From positions 1-34,186 of the forward strand of contig JAKIYU010000002.1 of the NCBI GenBank assembly GCA_022708385.1: DNA of 34,186 nucleotides, read 5' to 3'. The notes below the pieces were generated by a model that had not been told where the DNA came from, did no database searches, and saw only the letters and a program-made list of their open reading frames with translations. Origin of the DNA: Bacteroidota bacterium (lineage in GTDB: Bacteria; Bacteroidota; Bacteroidia; Bacteroidales; PXBB01). A program made the translations under genes and the position numbers. This document shows, one piece after another, positions 8,285 to 17,900 of this stretch (its first letter is position 1; each line of letters starts with the position of its first letter).

Positions 8285-9412
8285 ATGTTAGTCAAATATA
8301 AATTATTTTTGGTTTTTGTTGTGTGTGTGCTGATGATTAATATTAAATCATTTGGTTCGGAGCCGGCAGAAACATCGCATAAGGAAGCTACTGCGGGAAA
8401 CCATTCGGAAGCATTGCAAGAAGAGAAGTTTAATGCAGGTACCATGATCATAGATCATATTCTTGATGCTCACGAATGGCACTTGATGACCATTGGTAAC
8501 ACACACATATCTATCCCTTTACCTGTAATACTTATTTCTGACGGAGAGTTACACGTTTTTATGTCTTCACGTTTTCATCATGGGCATAGTACTTACAAAG
8601 GTTTTAAACTTGAAAAGGAAGGGAAAAATAAAGGAAAAATAGTAAAAACCAAAGCAGGCACAGACGAAACAGACGAAAATGCCCCACTACCCATTGATTT
8701 GTCAATAACAAAGAACACTGTTGCCCTATTTTTTAGTGTAGCCTTGCTGCTTATAATCTTTTTATCGGTTGCACGCAGCTACAAGAGAAATCAAAACAAA
8801 GCCCCAAAGGGTTTACAATCGTTGATTGAACCCATCATTATTTTTGTCAGGGACGATATTGCTCGGTCGGCTATTGGGGAAAAAAAGTATGAAAAATATA
8901 CACCGTATCTGCTTACGTTGTTTTTTTTCATTTTTATAAACAACCTAATCGGCCTTATTCCCATTTTTCCTGGCGGGGCAAACCTTACAGGAAATATTGC
9001 CGTTACTATGACGTTGGCACTTTTTACTTTTTTTATCACACAGTTTCTTGGAAAGAAAACCTATTGGGGGCATATTTTTAACACTCCGGGCGTGCCGATA
9101 TTTATGAAATTGCCAATACCCATCATGCCTGTTATTGAAATGATAAGTATGATAACAAAACCCTTTGTTCTGATGGTACGTTTGTTTGCAAATATTACAG
9201 CAGGGCATATAATCGCTTTGGGTTTCATAAGTTTGATAATAATTTTAGGGAAAATAAATATGGGGCTGGGATATGGCATCACGGTCATTTCAATACCCTT
9301 GTCCATATTTATGACCTTTGTCGAGTTGCTGGTGGCATTTATTCAGGCTTTTGTTTTTACATTGCTAACAGCCCTGTATTTCAGCGCGGCTGTAGAAGAA
9401 GCCCATCATTAA
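8285..9412 (+). CDS. atpB: ATP synthase F0 subunit a, extended Bacteroidetes form
   Basis: Membrane subunit a of the proton-translocating F0 sector. At 375 aa it is about 100 aa longer than E. coli subunit a. The extra N-terminus carries a signal-peptide-like segment (residues 1-24), then a His/Glu-rich stretch with HEWH and FHHGHS, before the first core helix at ~143-163. The core contains the essential arginine in MVRLFANITAGH (Arg299, equivalent to E. coli Arg210), NNLIGLIP near residue 219, and a last helix rich in Phe/Leu with FTLLTALYF. The extension is known from other Bacteroidetes, and its role is unclear. atpE follows 54 bp downstream. The likely promoter at 8203-8232 may drive the gene separately from bactofilin. 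Confidence 0.95.
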   Translation: MLVKYKLFLVFVVCVLMINIKSFGSEPAETSHKEATAGNHSEALQEEKFNAGTMIIDHILDAHEWHLMTIGNTHISIPLPVILISDGELHVFMSSRFHHGHSTYKGFKLEKEGKNKGKIVKTKAGTDETDENAPLPIDLSITKNTVALFFSVALLLIIFLSVARSYKRNQNKAPKGLQSLIEPIIIFVRDDIARSAIGEKKYEKYTPYLLTLFFFIFINNLIGLIPIFPGGANLTGNIAVTMTLALFTFFITQFLGKKTYWGHIFNTPGVPIFMKLPIPIMPVIEMISMITKPFVLMVRLFANITAGHIIALGFISLIIILGKINMGLGYGITVISIPLSIFMTFVELLVAFIQAFVFTLLTALYFSAAVEEAHH

Positions 9413-9466
9413 AAAGAAAGATAGAACTATTAAATATATGTATTTATTAACCAAATCAATTAAACC

Positions 9467-9748
9467 ATGACAACATTACTCAATGTGTTACTACAGGCAA
9501 CCCAGGTAGTCACAGATTTTTCGCACTATGCAAATTTTGCCAGAATGGCTGCTGCTATTGCTGCCAGTTTCGCTGTTATAGGGGCTTCTTATGGCATTGG
9601 TATTATCGGCAAAAGTGCGGTTGAATCTATTGCACGCCAACCCGAAGCTGCCAACGACATTCGTTCGAGCATGATTGTAACTGCTGCCTTTATCGAAGGG
9701 GTTACTTTCTTTGCCATTGTGGTGTGCCTGCTCATTCTGTTTGTGTAA
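9467..9748 (+). CDS. atpE: ATP synthase F0 subunit c
   Basis: The 93-aa proteolipid that forms the rotary ring. Helix 1 (about 25-49) is Ala/Gly-rich and leads into the polar loop ESIARQPEA with the conserved Arg57-Gln58-Pro59. Helix 2 (about 67-92) carries the ion-binding carboxylate Glu77 in AAFIEGVTF. The residue after Glu77 is Gly rather than the Ser typical of sodium-binding rings, and helix 1 has no Gln at the sodium position, so protons are the likelier coupling ion. A short N-terminal extension (1-22) precedes helix 1, as often in Bacteroidetes. A terminator-like hairpin starts 12 bp after the stop. Confidence 0.96.
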   Translation: MTTLLNVLLQATQVVTDFSHYANFARMAAAIAASFAVIGASYGIGIIGKSAVESIARQPEAANDIRSSMIVTAAFIEGVTFFAIVVCLLILFV

Positions 9749-9760
9749 CAAAATGTTCCA

Positions 9761-9795
9761 TTGTACCTCAACGGTTGGTTGAGGTACAATTTTTT
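9761..9795 (+). terminator. Terminator-like hairpin between atpE and atpF
   Basis: TTGTACCTCAAC (9761-9772) pairs perfectly with GTTGAGGTACAA (9778-9789) across a 5-nt loop, giving a 12-bp stem followed by six T (9790-9795). This meets the criteria of an intrinsic terminator but lies inside the ATP synthase operon. I see no good promoter between it and atpF (9796-9851). It may therefore be a partial terminator or an mRNA 3'-end stabiliser for the upstream part ending with atpE. Confidence 0.78.
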
Positions 9796-9851
9796 AAGAT
9801 TGCCGCTTAGGTTAGTTTGTTCAAAATAAATAATTAAAAAAACGTGATTGT

Positions 9852-10346
9852 ATGGAATTAATATCCCCAGGGCTAGGACTCGTATTTTGGATGATTATTT
9901 CATTCAGTATTGTGGTTTTTGTATTGGGAAAGTTTGCTTGGAAACCTATTCTAAAATCAATCAAAGACCGCGAACAGTCAATTGAAAATGCCCTTCAGGC
10001 TGCCGAAAAGGCTAAAGAGGAAATGAAAGCGCTCATTTTTAATAACGAAAAACTTAAAAAAGAAGCCATCGAAGAGAGAGATGCCCTGCTGAGCGAAGCC
10101 AGAAAAATAAAAGATGCTATTATTGAAGAGGCTAAAGTAAAGGCTAAAGAAGAATACAACAGAATTATCGAAAACGCAAAAGAAAGCATTGCTTACGAAA
10201 AAATAGCAGCTATGACCGAACTGAAAAACCAGGTGGCCATGCTCTCCATAAACATTGCCGAAAAAGTTCTCGAAAAAGAACTTTCGGAAGGCTCAAAACA
10301 GCAGGATTTCCTCAACAAGCTGCTCGATGATGTGAAGTTTAACTAA
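9852..10346 (+). CDS. atpF: ATP synthase F0 subunit b
   Basis: The 164-aa peripheral-stalk subunit. One N-terminal membrane helix (residues ~7-28, with FWMIISFSIVVFVLG) is followed by a long charged, Ala/Glu/Lys-rich helix expected to form the dimeric coiled coil (about 35-145). That region includes AAEKAKEEMKAL and EAKVKAKEEYNRI. The C-terminal part binds the delta subunit in related enzymes. Length and architecture are normal. It follows the hairpin at 9761-9795 and is 14 bp before atpH. Confidence 0.94.
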   Translation: MELISPGLGLVFWMIISFSIVVFVLGKFAWKPILKSIKDREQSIENALQAAEKAKEEMKALIFNNEKLKKEAIEERDALLSEARKIKDAIIEEAKVKAKEEYNRIIENAKESIAYEKIAAMTELKNQVAMLSINIAEKVLEKELSEGSKQQDFLNKLLDDVKFN

Positions 10347-10360
10347 GTGCAGAACTACTG

Positions 10361-10918
10361 ATGAAAAACATCCGAATCGCTAACAGATATTCAAAAGCCC
10401 TGTTTACACTTTCAATTGAACAGCATCTTCTGGAAATTGTAAAAGAGGATATGGCTCTTATTGCTGCTGCATTTAAGCAAACTGTTGAATTGAAAAAGGT
10501 TTTGCTTAGCCCTGTTATAAAAGAAGATAAAAAAATCAATATTGTTCATCAGATTTTCCAGCCTAATATCAATGCTTTTACACTGCGCTTTATAGATATA
10601 ATAATTAGCAAAAACAGGTTTATTTACATTGATTTTATCGCAGAAGAATTTTTAAAATTATACAGAGCTTCTAAAAACATAGCGCTGGCCGAAATACAAA
10701 CTGCAGTTACCATTGATGCTGGGGCACGCAGCAAAATTATTGAAATTCTCAGAGGTTTTACCAAAAAAGAAATTGAACTGGTTGAGGAATTAAGAAGTGA
10801 ACTTATCGGGGGCTTTTTATTGAAAATTGACGATATTCAGTATGATACCAGCATAAGGTCCAAGCTGCTTAAAATGAAAAAAGAATTTAGTGTTAATACT
10901 TACGAAAAAGGATTATAA
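10361..10918 (+). CDS. atpH: ATP synthase F1 subunit delta
   Basis: The 185-aa delta (OSCP-type) subunit that joins the peripheral stalk to the top of F1. The start RIANRYSKALF matches the family's N-terminal helix. The C-terminal motif VEELRSELIGGFLLKIDD (from about residue 145) matches the delta family signature with Gly-Gly. Normal length. It lies between atpF (14 bp) and atpA (18 bp), the standard order. Confidence 0.94.
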   Translation: MKNIRIANRYSKALFTLSIEQHLLEIVKEDMALIAAAFKQTVELKKVLLSPVIKEDKKINIVHQIFQPNINAFTLRFIDIIISKNRFIYIDFIAEEFLKLYRASKNIALAEIQTAVTIDAGARSKIIEILRGFTKKEIELVEELRSELIGGFLLKIDDIQYDTSIRSKLLKMKKEFSVNTYEKGL

Positions 10919-10936
10919 TTTTTAAAAAGAAACATT

Positions 10937-12526
10937 ATGTCGCAACAAATAAAACCGGCAGAAGTATCCGCCATCTTACGTCAGGAACTATCGGGAATGA
11001 ACCTGGCCTCAGAACTTGAGGAAACAGGGGTTGTACTCCAGTCGGGCGATGGTATTGCCCGCATATATGGCCTTACCAAGGTGCAATCGGGCGAAATGAT
11101 TGAATTTGAAAAAAACGGCATGAAAGCTATCGTGCTTAACCTTGAAGAAGATAATGTGGGCGCTGTTATTCTGGGTGATTACGTCCATATAAAGGAAGGT
11201 GATAAGGTAAAAAGAACAAACAAAATAGCTTCTGTTAAGGTAGGCGAAGGAATGCTCGGTCGTGTTATCAATACAATCGGCGAACCGCTCGATGGCAAAG
11301 GCCCGATAAAAGGCGATACTTATGAAATGCCCCTCGAACGTAAAGCACCCGGCGTTATTTTCAGGCAGCCTGTTAACCAACCCCTACAAACAGGGATAAA
11401 AGCTATTGATGCCATGATTCCTATCGGAAAAGGGCAAAGAGAGTTAATTATTGGCGACAGACAAACAGGTAAAACAGCCATTGCAATCGACACCATTATC
11501 AACCAGAAAAAGTTTTTTGACCAGGGAAACCCTGTGTATTGCATATACGTTGGGGTCGGACAAAAAGGATCTTCAATAGCTTCTACCGTAAAAATACTCG
11601 AGGACCATGGCGCCATGGATTATACTATAGTGGTTGCAGCAACAAGCTCCGATGCGGCTGCCATGCAATTTTATGCCCCCTATACAGGTGCTACCATAGG
11701 CGAATTTTTCAGGGATACAGGAAGACACGCATTGGTGATTTACGACGACCTCTCAAAACAAGCTGTTTCATACCGTGAAGTGTCCCTTATTTTACGCCGC
11801 CCTCCTGGGCGTGAAGCTTACCCGGGAGATGTATTTTATCTGCATTCGAGACTTCTCGAAAGAGCAGCCAAAATAATACAGTCTGATGATATTGCACGCA
11901 AAATGAACGACCTCCCTGAATCTATCAAAGACATGGTTAAAGGCGGTGGCTCCCTTACCGCTTTGCCCATCATTGAAACACAGGCAGGTGACGTGTCGGC
12001 CTATATTCCGACAAATGTTATTTCTATTACCGATGGACAGATATTTCTTGAAGCAAACCTGTTCAATTCCGGTGTGCGCCCTGCTATTAACGTAGGTATT
12101 TCGGTTTCACGTGTGGGAGGTAACGCACAGATTAAATCTATGAAAAAAGTAGCCGGTACACTAAAAATTGACCAGGCTCAGTTCCGCGAACTGGAAGCCT
12201 TTTCCAAATTCGGCTCGGACTTAGACCCTGCAACCAAGGCTACTCTCGATAAAGGAAGCAGGAATGTGGAAATATTAAAACAAGCCCAGTATGAACCCAT
12301 GGATGTCGAAAAACAAATTGCCATCATTTATTGCGGTACCCGCGGGTTGCTCAAAAATATTCCCATAAACAGTGTCAGGAAATTTGAAGAAGATTTTATT
12401 AATGTGATGGAACACCAGAATAAGAATGTGCTCGATTCGTTAAAAGCTGGCAAACTCACCGATGAGGATACCTCGACCATTGAAAAAGTAGCTGCCCAGG
12501 TTGCCGAAAAATTTATGAAACAGTAA
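10937..12526 (+). CDS. atpA: ATP synthase F1 subunit alpha
   Basis: The 529-aa regulatory nucleotide-binding subunit of F1. Domains in order are the N-terminal beta-barrel (to ~95), the nucleotide-binding domain with Walker A GDRQTGKT at 173-180 and ALVIYDDLSKQ as Walker B region near residue 265, and the C-terminal helical domain. The signature PAINVGISVSRVGG, which carries the arginine contributed to the catalytic site on beta, lies near residues 383-396. Length is close to other Bacteroidetes alpha subunits and slightly longer than E. coli. The beta subunit gene is not downstream, so F1 is encoded in two places. Confidence 0.97.
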   Translation: MSQQIKPAEVSAILRQELSGMNLASELEETGVVLQSGDGIARIYGLTKVQSGEMIEFEKNGMKAIVLNLEEDNVGAVILGDYVHIKEGDKVKRTNKIASVKVGEGMLGRVINTIGEPLDGKGPIKGDTYEMPLERKAPGVIFRQPVNQPLQTGIKAIDAMIPIGKGQRELIIGDRQTGKTAIAIDTIINQKKFFDQGNPVYCIYVGVGQKGSSIASTVKILEDHGAMDYTIVVAATSSDAAAMQFYAPYTGATIGEFFRDTGRHALVIYDDLSKQAVSYREVSLILRRPPGREAYPGDVFYLHSRLLERAAKIIQSDDIARKMNDLPESIKDMVKGGGSLTALPIIETQAGDVSAYIPTNVISITDGQIFLEANLFNSGVRPAINVGISVSRVGGNAQIKSMKKVAGTLKIDQAQFRELEAFSKFGSDLDPATKATLDKGSRNVEILKQAQYEPMDVEKQIAIIYCGTRGLLKNIPINSVRKFEEDFINVMEHQNKNVLDSLKAGKLTDEDTSTIEKVAAQVAEKFMKQ

Positions 12527-12551
12527 TATTCATTAATTCAGATACTATCAA

Positions 12552-13445
12552 ATGGCAGGTTTAAAAGAAGTCCGTGTCCGCATTGCATCTGTTGAGTCAA
12601 CAAAACAGATAACGAATGCCATGAAAATGGTTTCCGCTTCTAAACTCCGGAAGGCTCAAAATACCATTGTCAGACTCAGGCCATACGAAGCTAAAATGCA
12701 TGAAATATTGCATCACATTCAATCAAAAATTCAGGATTTACCATTGGCTGATTTTGCTCAAAAAAGAGAAGTAAAAGAAGCACTGATTATTATAATAACA
12801 TCCAATAAAGGCCTGTGCGGCAACTTCAATTCATCTGTAATTAAAGAGGCCTTAAATACCATCAATAACAAATATGCCCAGCTAAACAAAGAAGGCAAAC
12901 TGGATATCATTACCATTGGGCGTAAAGGATCAGATTATTTCAGAAAGCGCAGGTATAATGTGATTAATGAATTTGACAGCTTGTTTCAAAACCTGACTTA
13001 CGAAAATACTGAAGCTGTAATAAAACCTGTGATGAACAGTTTTATTGATGGCCATTATGATGCTGTGGATATTATATACAACAAGTTTAAAAACGCATCG
13101 GTACAGATATTATCTAACGAATGTTTTCTTCCTGTCGAAACTGATTCCTTTACAGCTACACATAAGAAAAAGAATAAATCGGATGTGGATTATCTGTATG
13201 AGCCCGATAAATTGGAAATTGTAAGCCAGTTAATACCCAAAATTCTGAAACTCAGATTCCATAGAGCTATACTTGATTCGAACGCTGCTGAACATGGCGC
13301 ACGCATGACGGCTATGCATAAAGCTACCGATAATGCAACAGAACTTATTAAATCGCTGCGCTTATACTACAATAAAGTGCGGCAAGCCACTATCACAAAA
13401 GAAATTCTTGAAATTGTAGGAGGGGCAGAAGCCCTTAAAGGGTAA
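12552..13445 (+). CDS. atpG: ATP synthase F1 subunit gamma
   Basis: The 297-aa central rotor shaft. The N-terminal helix has the family signature ITNAMKMVSASKLRKAQ (about 21-37). The core contains TSNKGLCGNFN (about 86-96), and the C-terminal helix has MTAMHKATDNA and RQATITKEILEIVGGAEAL, the classic gamma signature. Normal length. It is the last gene of this ATP synthase block: 8 bp further the opposite-strand universal stress gene ends, and neither atpD nor atpC is present. No intrinsic terminator is visible at the convergent junction 13446-13453. Confidence 0.96.
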   Translation: MAGLKEVRVRIASVESTKQITNAMKMVSASKLRKAQNTIVRLRPYEAKMHEILHHIQSKIQDLPLADFAQKREVKEALIIIITSNKGLCGNFNSSVIKEALNTINNKYAQLNKEGKLDIITIGRKGSDYFRKRRYNVINEFDSLFQNLTYENTEAVIKPVMNSFIDGHYDAVDIIYNKFKNASVQILSNECFLPVETDSFTATHKKKNKSDVDYLYEPDKLEIVSQLIPKILKLRFHRAILDSNAAEHGARMTAMHKATDNATELIKSLRLYYNKVRQATITKEILEIVGGAEALKG

Positions 13446-13453
13446 TAGCCGTT

Positions 13454-14308
13454 TTAAAGACCGACAACCATAATACTAAAATCCCTTGGATTAACACACA
13501 TGACCGGTATTTTGGCTGTGTTGAACAGTATCTGCTCATCCCATTTGCCCCAGTTGAAAACCGGTAATACGGCATCGGGCTCGGTCATAATCATTATCAG
13601 GTCGGCTTCTACATATTCGGCATATTTAATCACCGCTTTGGCAAAGTTGCCGCCTTTCTCGTCATTTACCTTAAGGATATACTCAATGTTGTTTTCGTCG
13701 AAGAATTTTTTTATTTGTTGTGTGTTTCTGTAAACACGTGCGGCAATTTCACTGTCCGATTCGTTGGATGTTATTACATGGACTATCGAGTTAAATATTT
13801 TGGCGATATGTATGGCCCATTTCACTTTCTGCTTCGACTCAGTCGAATCGTCTATCGGGAAAATGATACTTTTATAACCGTGTTTGAAATGTTTTTCCTG
13901 CACCACTATAAAAGGTACTTCCGATGCAGAGATAACCTTCAATGCCCAACTGCCCGTAACATGTTGCATGCCTTTTTTTCCATGTGTACCCATAATTACA
14001 AAGCGTGCACCTATTTCCTTGGCTACCGAGGCAATATCGGTAAAAATGCTTCCTTCACGGGCAATGTATTTTACAAAAACTTTGCTTTCTTCTGATGCTT
14101 TGTCAACTATCTTCTGTAATTCCAAGTCAACATAATTTTCAGGAAGGTTGTCGCGGCGAATGCGTGCGCGCGTGTCTTTATTAATAACATGGAAAATATA
14201 TACATCATAATCTATGGTCTGAGCAATACCCAAAGCGTGCTCAAGTGCATATTCGGCTATATGTGTAAAATCGTATGGTACAAGAAGTTTGTTTTTGGGT
14301 GTATCCAT
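13454..14308 (-). CDS. Tandem universal stress protein (UspA family)
   Basis: A 284-aa cytoplasmic protein with two Usp domains. The first (about 4-145) begins KLLVPYDFTHIAEYALEHAL, and the second (about 148-284) begins SIIFPIDDS. I chose the ATG at 14308 because a -7 promoter element covers the alternative start at 14329. The first domain has a nucleotide-loop-like motif, GTHG followed by eight residues and GS. The ATP-binding Usp consensus has nine residues between, so binding of ATP is uncertain. The second domain lacks an obvious G-x2-G loop. Usp proteins are linked to stress survival. It follows the HD gene by 51 bp, probably from its own promoter. No partner is proven. Confidence 0.88.
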   Translation of the reverse strand: MDTPKNKLLVPYDFTHIAEYALEHALGIAQTIDYDVYIFHVINKDTRARIRRDNLPENYVDLELQKIVDKASEESKVFVKYIAREGSIFTDIASVAKEIGARFVIMGTHGKKGMQHVTGSWALKVISASEVPFIVVQEKHFKHGYKSIIFPIDDSTESKQKVKWAIHIAKIFNSIVHVITSNESDSEIAARVYRNTQQIKKFFDENNIEYILKVNDEKGGNFAKAVIKYAEYVEADLIMIMTEPDAVLPVFNWGKWDEQILFNTAKIPVMCVNPRDFSIMVVGL

Positions 14309-14326
14309 ATATTTTAAATTAAGAGG

Positions 14327-14334
14327 CAAATTTA
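14327..14334 (-). promoter_or_regulatory. Candidate -7 element for the Usp gene
   Basis: Read on the minus strand this is TAAATTTG, an exact TAnnTTTG, 18 bp before the chosen ATG at 14308. It overlaps the alternative upstream start at 14329 and so argues for the shorter protein. No clear -33 TTG was found. Confidence 0.45.
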
Positions 14335-14359
14335 TAAAAAAAGTTTAATATGTAATTTT

Positions 14360-14944
14360 TTATAATGATAAAAGTTCTTTAATTTGTGATAAATGTATCA
14401 TTTTCTTTTCCTGACGTAGTTTTTTTGCAGAGTTTGTAAAAAAAGTGTGTTTAGATAAAAAATCGTTTTGAATAAAATACCAGTCTTTTAATGTTGTGAT
14501 AATACCATATTCCATCCATTCGTGCTTTAGGCGCATGGCATTCATAAAAAAATCATCTCTTCCCAAATAGTCGAGGTCTGCATCACTGAGTATTTCATCA
14601 AGCAAAGAATGGGGTGTTTGAGGTATTCTTGTGGCCATTATCATTTGCGAAATGATGTCAATATCATGGGTCTGGTATCCAAATTTTGGAAGGACATCTT
14701 GAGCTATCATAACTGATATTTCCTCATGCCCCTTGTACTTTAACAAAAAACCGCTGTCGTGATACAAAGCGGCAGTTTGCAGAAGCAGCAGGTCTTTTTC
14801 GTTGATTTTTTCCATGGCTGCAATTACCGTAGCCGAATTAAATACATCAATGGTGTGTGATATACCGTGGTATTTAAGGTCGGGGTTAAGTTCCTTTTGA
14901 AGTTTATCCAGTATGTATTTCTTAGTACCTTCTAAATCTATCAT
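14360..14944 (-). CDS. HD-domain metal-dependent phosphohydrolase
   Basis: A 194-aa soluble protein with an intact HD-superfamily metal site: His in SHTID (near residue 30), the HD pair in YHDSG (near residue 62), His in GHEE (near residue 72), and Asp in SDADLDYLG (near residue 122). HD enzymes hydrolyse phosphodiesters or phosphomonoesters, including cyclic nucleotides and (p)ppGpp; the substrate cannot be read from this sequence. Its ATG overlaps the stop of the upstream adenylate cyclase gene as ATGA (14941-14944), so the two are translationally coupled. From this I infer that it may degrade or modulate the cyclase's product, but that is context only. No RelA/SpoT synthetase motif is present. 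Confidence 0.82.
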   Translation of the reverse strand: MIDLEGTKKYILDKLQKELNPDLKYHGISHTIDVFNSATVIAAMEKINEKDLLLLQTAALYHDSGFLLKYKGHEEISVMIAQDVLPKFGYQTHDIDIISQMIMATRIPQTPHSLLDEILSDADLDYLGRDDFFMNAMRLKHEWMEYGIITTLKDWYFIQNDFLSKHTFFTNSAKKLRQEKKMIHLSQIKELLSL

Positions 14945-17900
14945 TCCTTAAGTAATTGATTATACATTTCTTTAAATTTTATATTGGGGATAAAACCTTC
15001 TTTGTCGTGTGATAGTTCAGGTCTGATACGGTAAACAAAGTTCATGTCAACTTCGCCTTTGTGCTTGGCTGCTACTTTGCCTCTGTATTCGCATACAAAG
15101 AAATCTTTAACAATCCTGTAGGTGGCCCCGGATATATTAATTTTATCAGGTTCACTCGTCGATTCCATACGGCTGGCTGTATTTACTGTATCGCCCCATA
15201 TATCATAGGCAAATTTTTTCTTACCAACCACACCAGCGATAATTTCACCTGTATGTATTCCTATCCTTAAATGCCATTTGGTCTGTCCTTTCTTTTCCTG
15301 TTCTTCTTGAAGCTTTTTAATGAAATTCAGAAATTCGAGAGCTGCCAGTACAATATCTATGGCATGTGTGTTGTTTTTAATGGGTATGCCACCGGCGCAC
15401 ATATACGAGTCTCCTACTGTTTTTATCTTTTCAAGATTGTGGCGTACACAGACTTCATCAAAATATACAAAGCATTTGTTAAGCTCCTTGATAAGTAATT
15501 CGGGGTCAAGTTGTTCGGCTATTTGTGTAAACCCTGTAAAATCGGCAAAAAGCACACTAACATTAGGATAGTATTTGGCTTTGGCAAATCCTTTTTCTTT
15601 AAGTTCCTCGGCAATTTTATAGGGGAGGATATTTAACAGCAACCTGTCCGATTTCTCTTTTTCTTTTTCCAGCTCCTTTTTCTGTTTAAAAAGTTCTTCT
15701 GTGCGGCTTTGTACCTGGTTTTCAAGTTTGAATTTGGCTTCTTTCAGTTTCTTGTTGCTGAATTTTATGAGTATATAACTAAAACAAAATATTAAAATAA
15801 CGTAAATAATATAGGCAAAAAATGTTCTGTACCAGGGCGAGAGAATTTCAAATTCAAAAACAGCTTCCTTGCCTTCATTATCGAATATGTTTTTGGAATA
15901 TACCCTGAAAGTATATGTCCCGTTAGGCAGGTTCGTATACTCTTTCTTTGCCTCTGTTGTCCAGTCCGACCATTTCTTGTCAAAACCTTCCAGATAATGC
16001 TTGTACTGGTTCTGAGACTCATCGTAAAAATATAAAGAGGCGTATTCAAAAATAATTGAATTGTAAGAATAAGATATTTTGTGTGTTTCTTCAGCAGGTT
16101 CACTATTCTCAGGCTGCATATTAAAGGGGTGAATAAAAGGCAGATTATAACCACCGAAAAATACCGAATCATTTTCAAGAACAACCCTTCGGATAAGCGT
16201 ATTGAAGTCCTTATTATAATAAAAGGAAATATTTGCATTATACCTGTACAATCCTTCATCGCTGCATATCCAGGTTACCCCATTGGATTCTGTGTAAAAA
16301 TTCCATATCTCTGCTTTGGGTATGGGTTTAAAAGGCAATACGGAAAAGAATTTTGTTTTATCAACCTTTCTTTCAACACAAAGCACCAGTTTTTCCCCGC
16401 TCGATTTTAAAGTACCCTGCAACCATAGGTTTCCCTTTTTATCCTGTTTAAAAACAGTAATGACTCCCTGTGAGGATAAAATTTTATTCAGAAAAGTGTT
16501 ATAAGGCTTAAAAGTGCCGTCCTCACAAAAATAAAACAAGCCATTCTCGCAGGCAAAAAGCAAGTACCCTGCATATTCATTGATGTAAACAGAACCATCA
16601 AGGCTCTTGTTTTTATAATTTTGATATAATACAGCTTTATAGCCAGTTTTGCATGTGTCATCAGCCTCACAGGGTTTCAGATGTATGACACCATTGTACT
16701 GGGTGCCAAGCCAAAGCTCACCGTTTCTTGTTTCTCCTATGCTGATGATGCGTTGGGTAATGTGTTCTATAGTGTCGGGAGGAGAAAAGGTTACATTCTT
16801 ACCTGTAGTATCCATTTTAATGATTACTGCACCGCTTTCAAGTCCGGCAAGAATATAAGCTGTATTTTGTCCGATCCTATGCAGTTTGTTGGTGTTTCCC
16901 TTATAAATATTATAAGATGTGTCGTTGTTAATAATAAAAATACCATCAGTTGAGGCCGTAAGTAAAATGTCGGGCTGTTGCGCTAATTTGATTTTTAAAA
17001 AATCCCAGCAGGTGGAGGTTATGCCTTTTACAGGCTTGAATGCGAGAATATCAACATGGTTGTTTTGAGCTTCGTTGCTTAGCCCTTTTAAATCCATATA
17101 ATACACACCCTGCCAGGTGGCAGCATAAATGATGTCGTTAAAACGTATAACCGAAAGTACACTTCCTTTCAACCCGGTAGCATCGTTCCAAAAGCTTATG
17201 GGTGAGTTAATTTCGGCTTTCGAAATGCCATTGTCTAATGCCAACCAGATAGCCCCCTCTGCATCTTGAAATATGTAATAATGTGTGTCGTTATATATGC
17301 CAATACTTTTATTTAATATTTGAACCAGATTTCCTTGCTTGTCCATAATGACTGTACCGGCACGAGAGGTGGCAAAAGCAAAATTTCCGTCGCGTAAATT
17401 TTTAGCTGTTTGAAAACGGTTCTTTAAAAGAAAATTATCAATCTGTGTGGCAAACTTTTTAATGTCCAGAGCTTTGTTGTAATTGGCAGGGTCAATTTTA
17501 TTGACAAGATACATCCCATAGTCGCGTGTGGAAACCAGAATGTTTTTCTTATCAAAGTTAAGTATGGTTTGTATGTACTTGTCCTTAAAGAAATCTCCAT
17601 TTTTAAGGTGAAAAATACTGTCCTTGACAAAAAATCCCAAACCGCCTTCCGAATCCCAACTGTAAAGGATGTCAGATATTTTATAAAGGTTACTTATTTT
17701 AGGATATTCGGTAATATTTATAACGTTGTTTACAAAATGCAGTTTCGAAACGTTGTTGCTTGAAATGATCATCATTTCATCAGCTCCGGTAAAGTAGATG
17801 TTATAAATAAAACCAAAATCATAAGTTTTTTCCTGTATATAGGGCATTAACGAAAAATACGTCATTTGTCCTTTTTTATCAGGAGCAAGGTAGCCTAATT

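Noticed and set aside
9467..9748. Sodium-dependent c-ring
   Set aside because: The ion-binding Glu77 is followed by Gly, not Ser, and helix 1 lacks the Gln of sodium-binding rings.
14332..14365. 10-bp A/T-only inverted repeat between the HD and Usp genes
   Set aside because: The arms contain no G-C pair and the loop is 14 nt, so it is expected by chance in such A/T-rich DNA and is too weak for a terminator.
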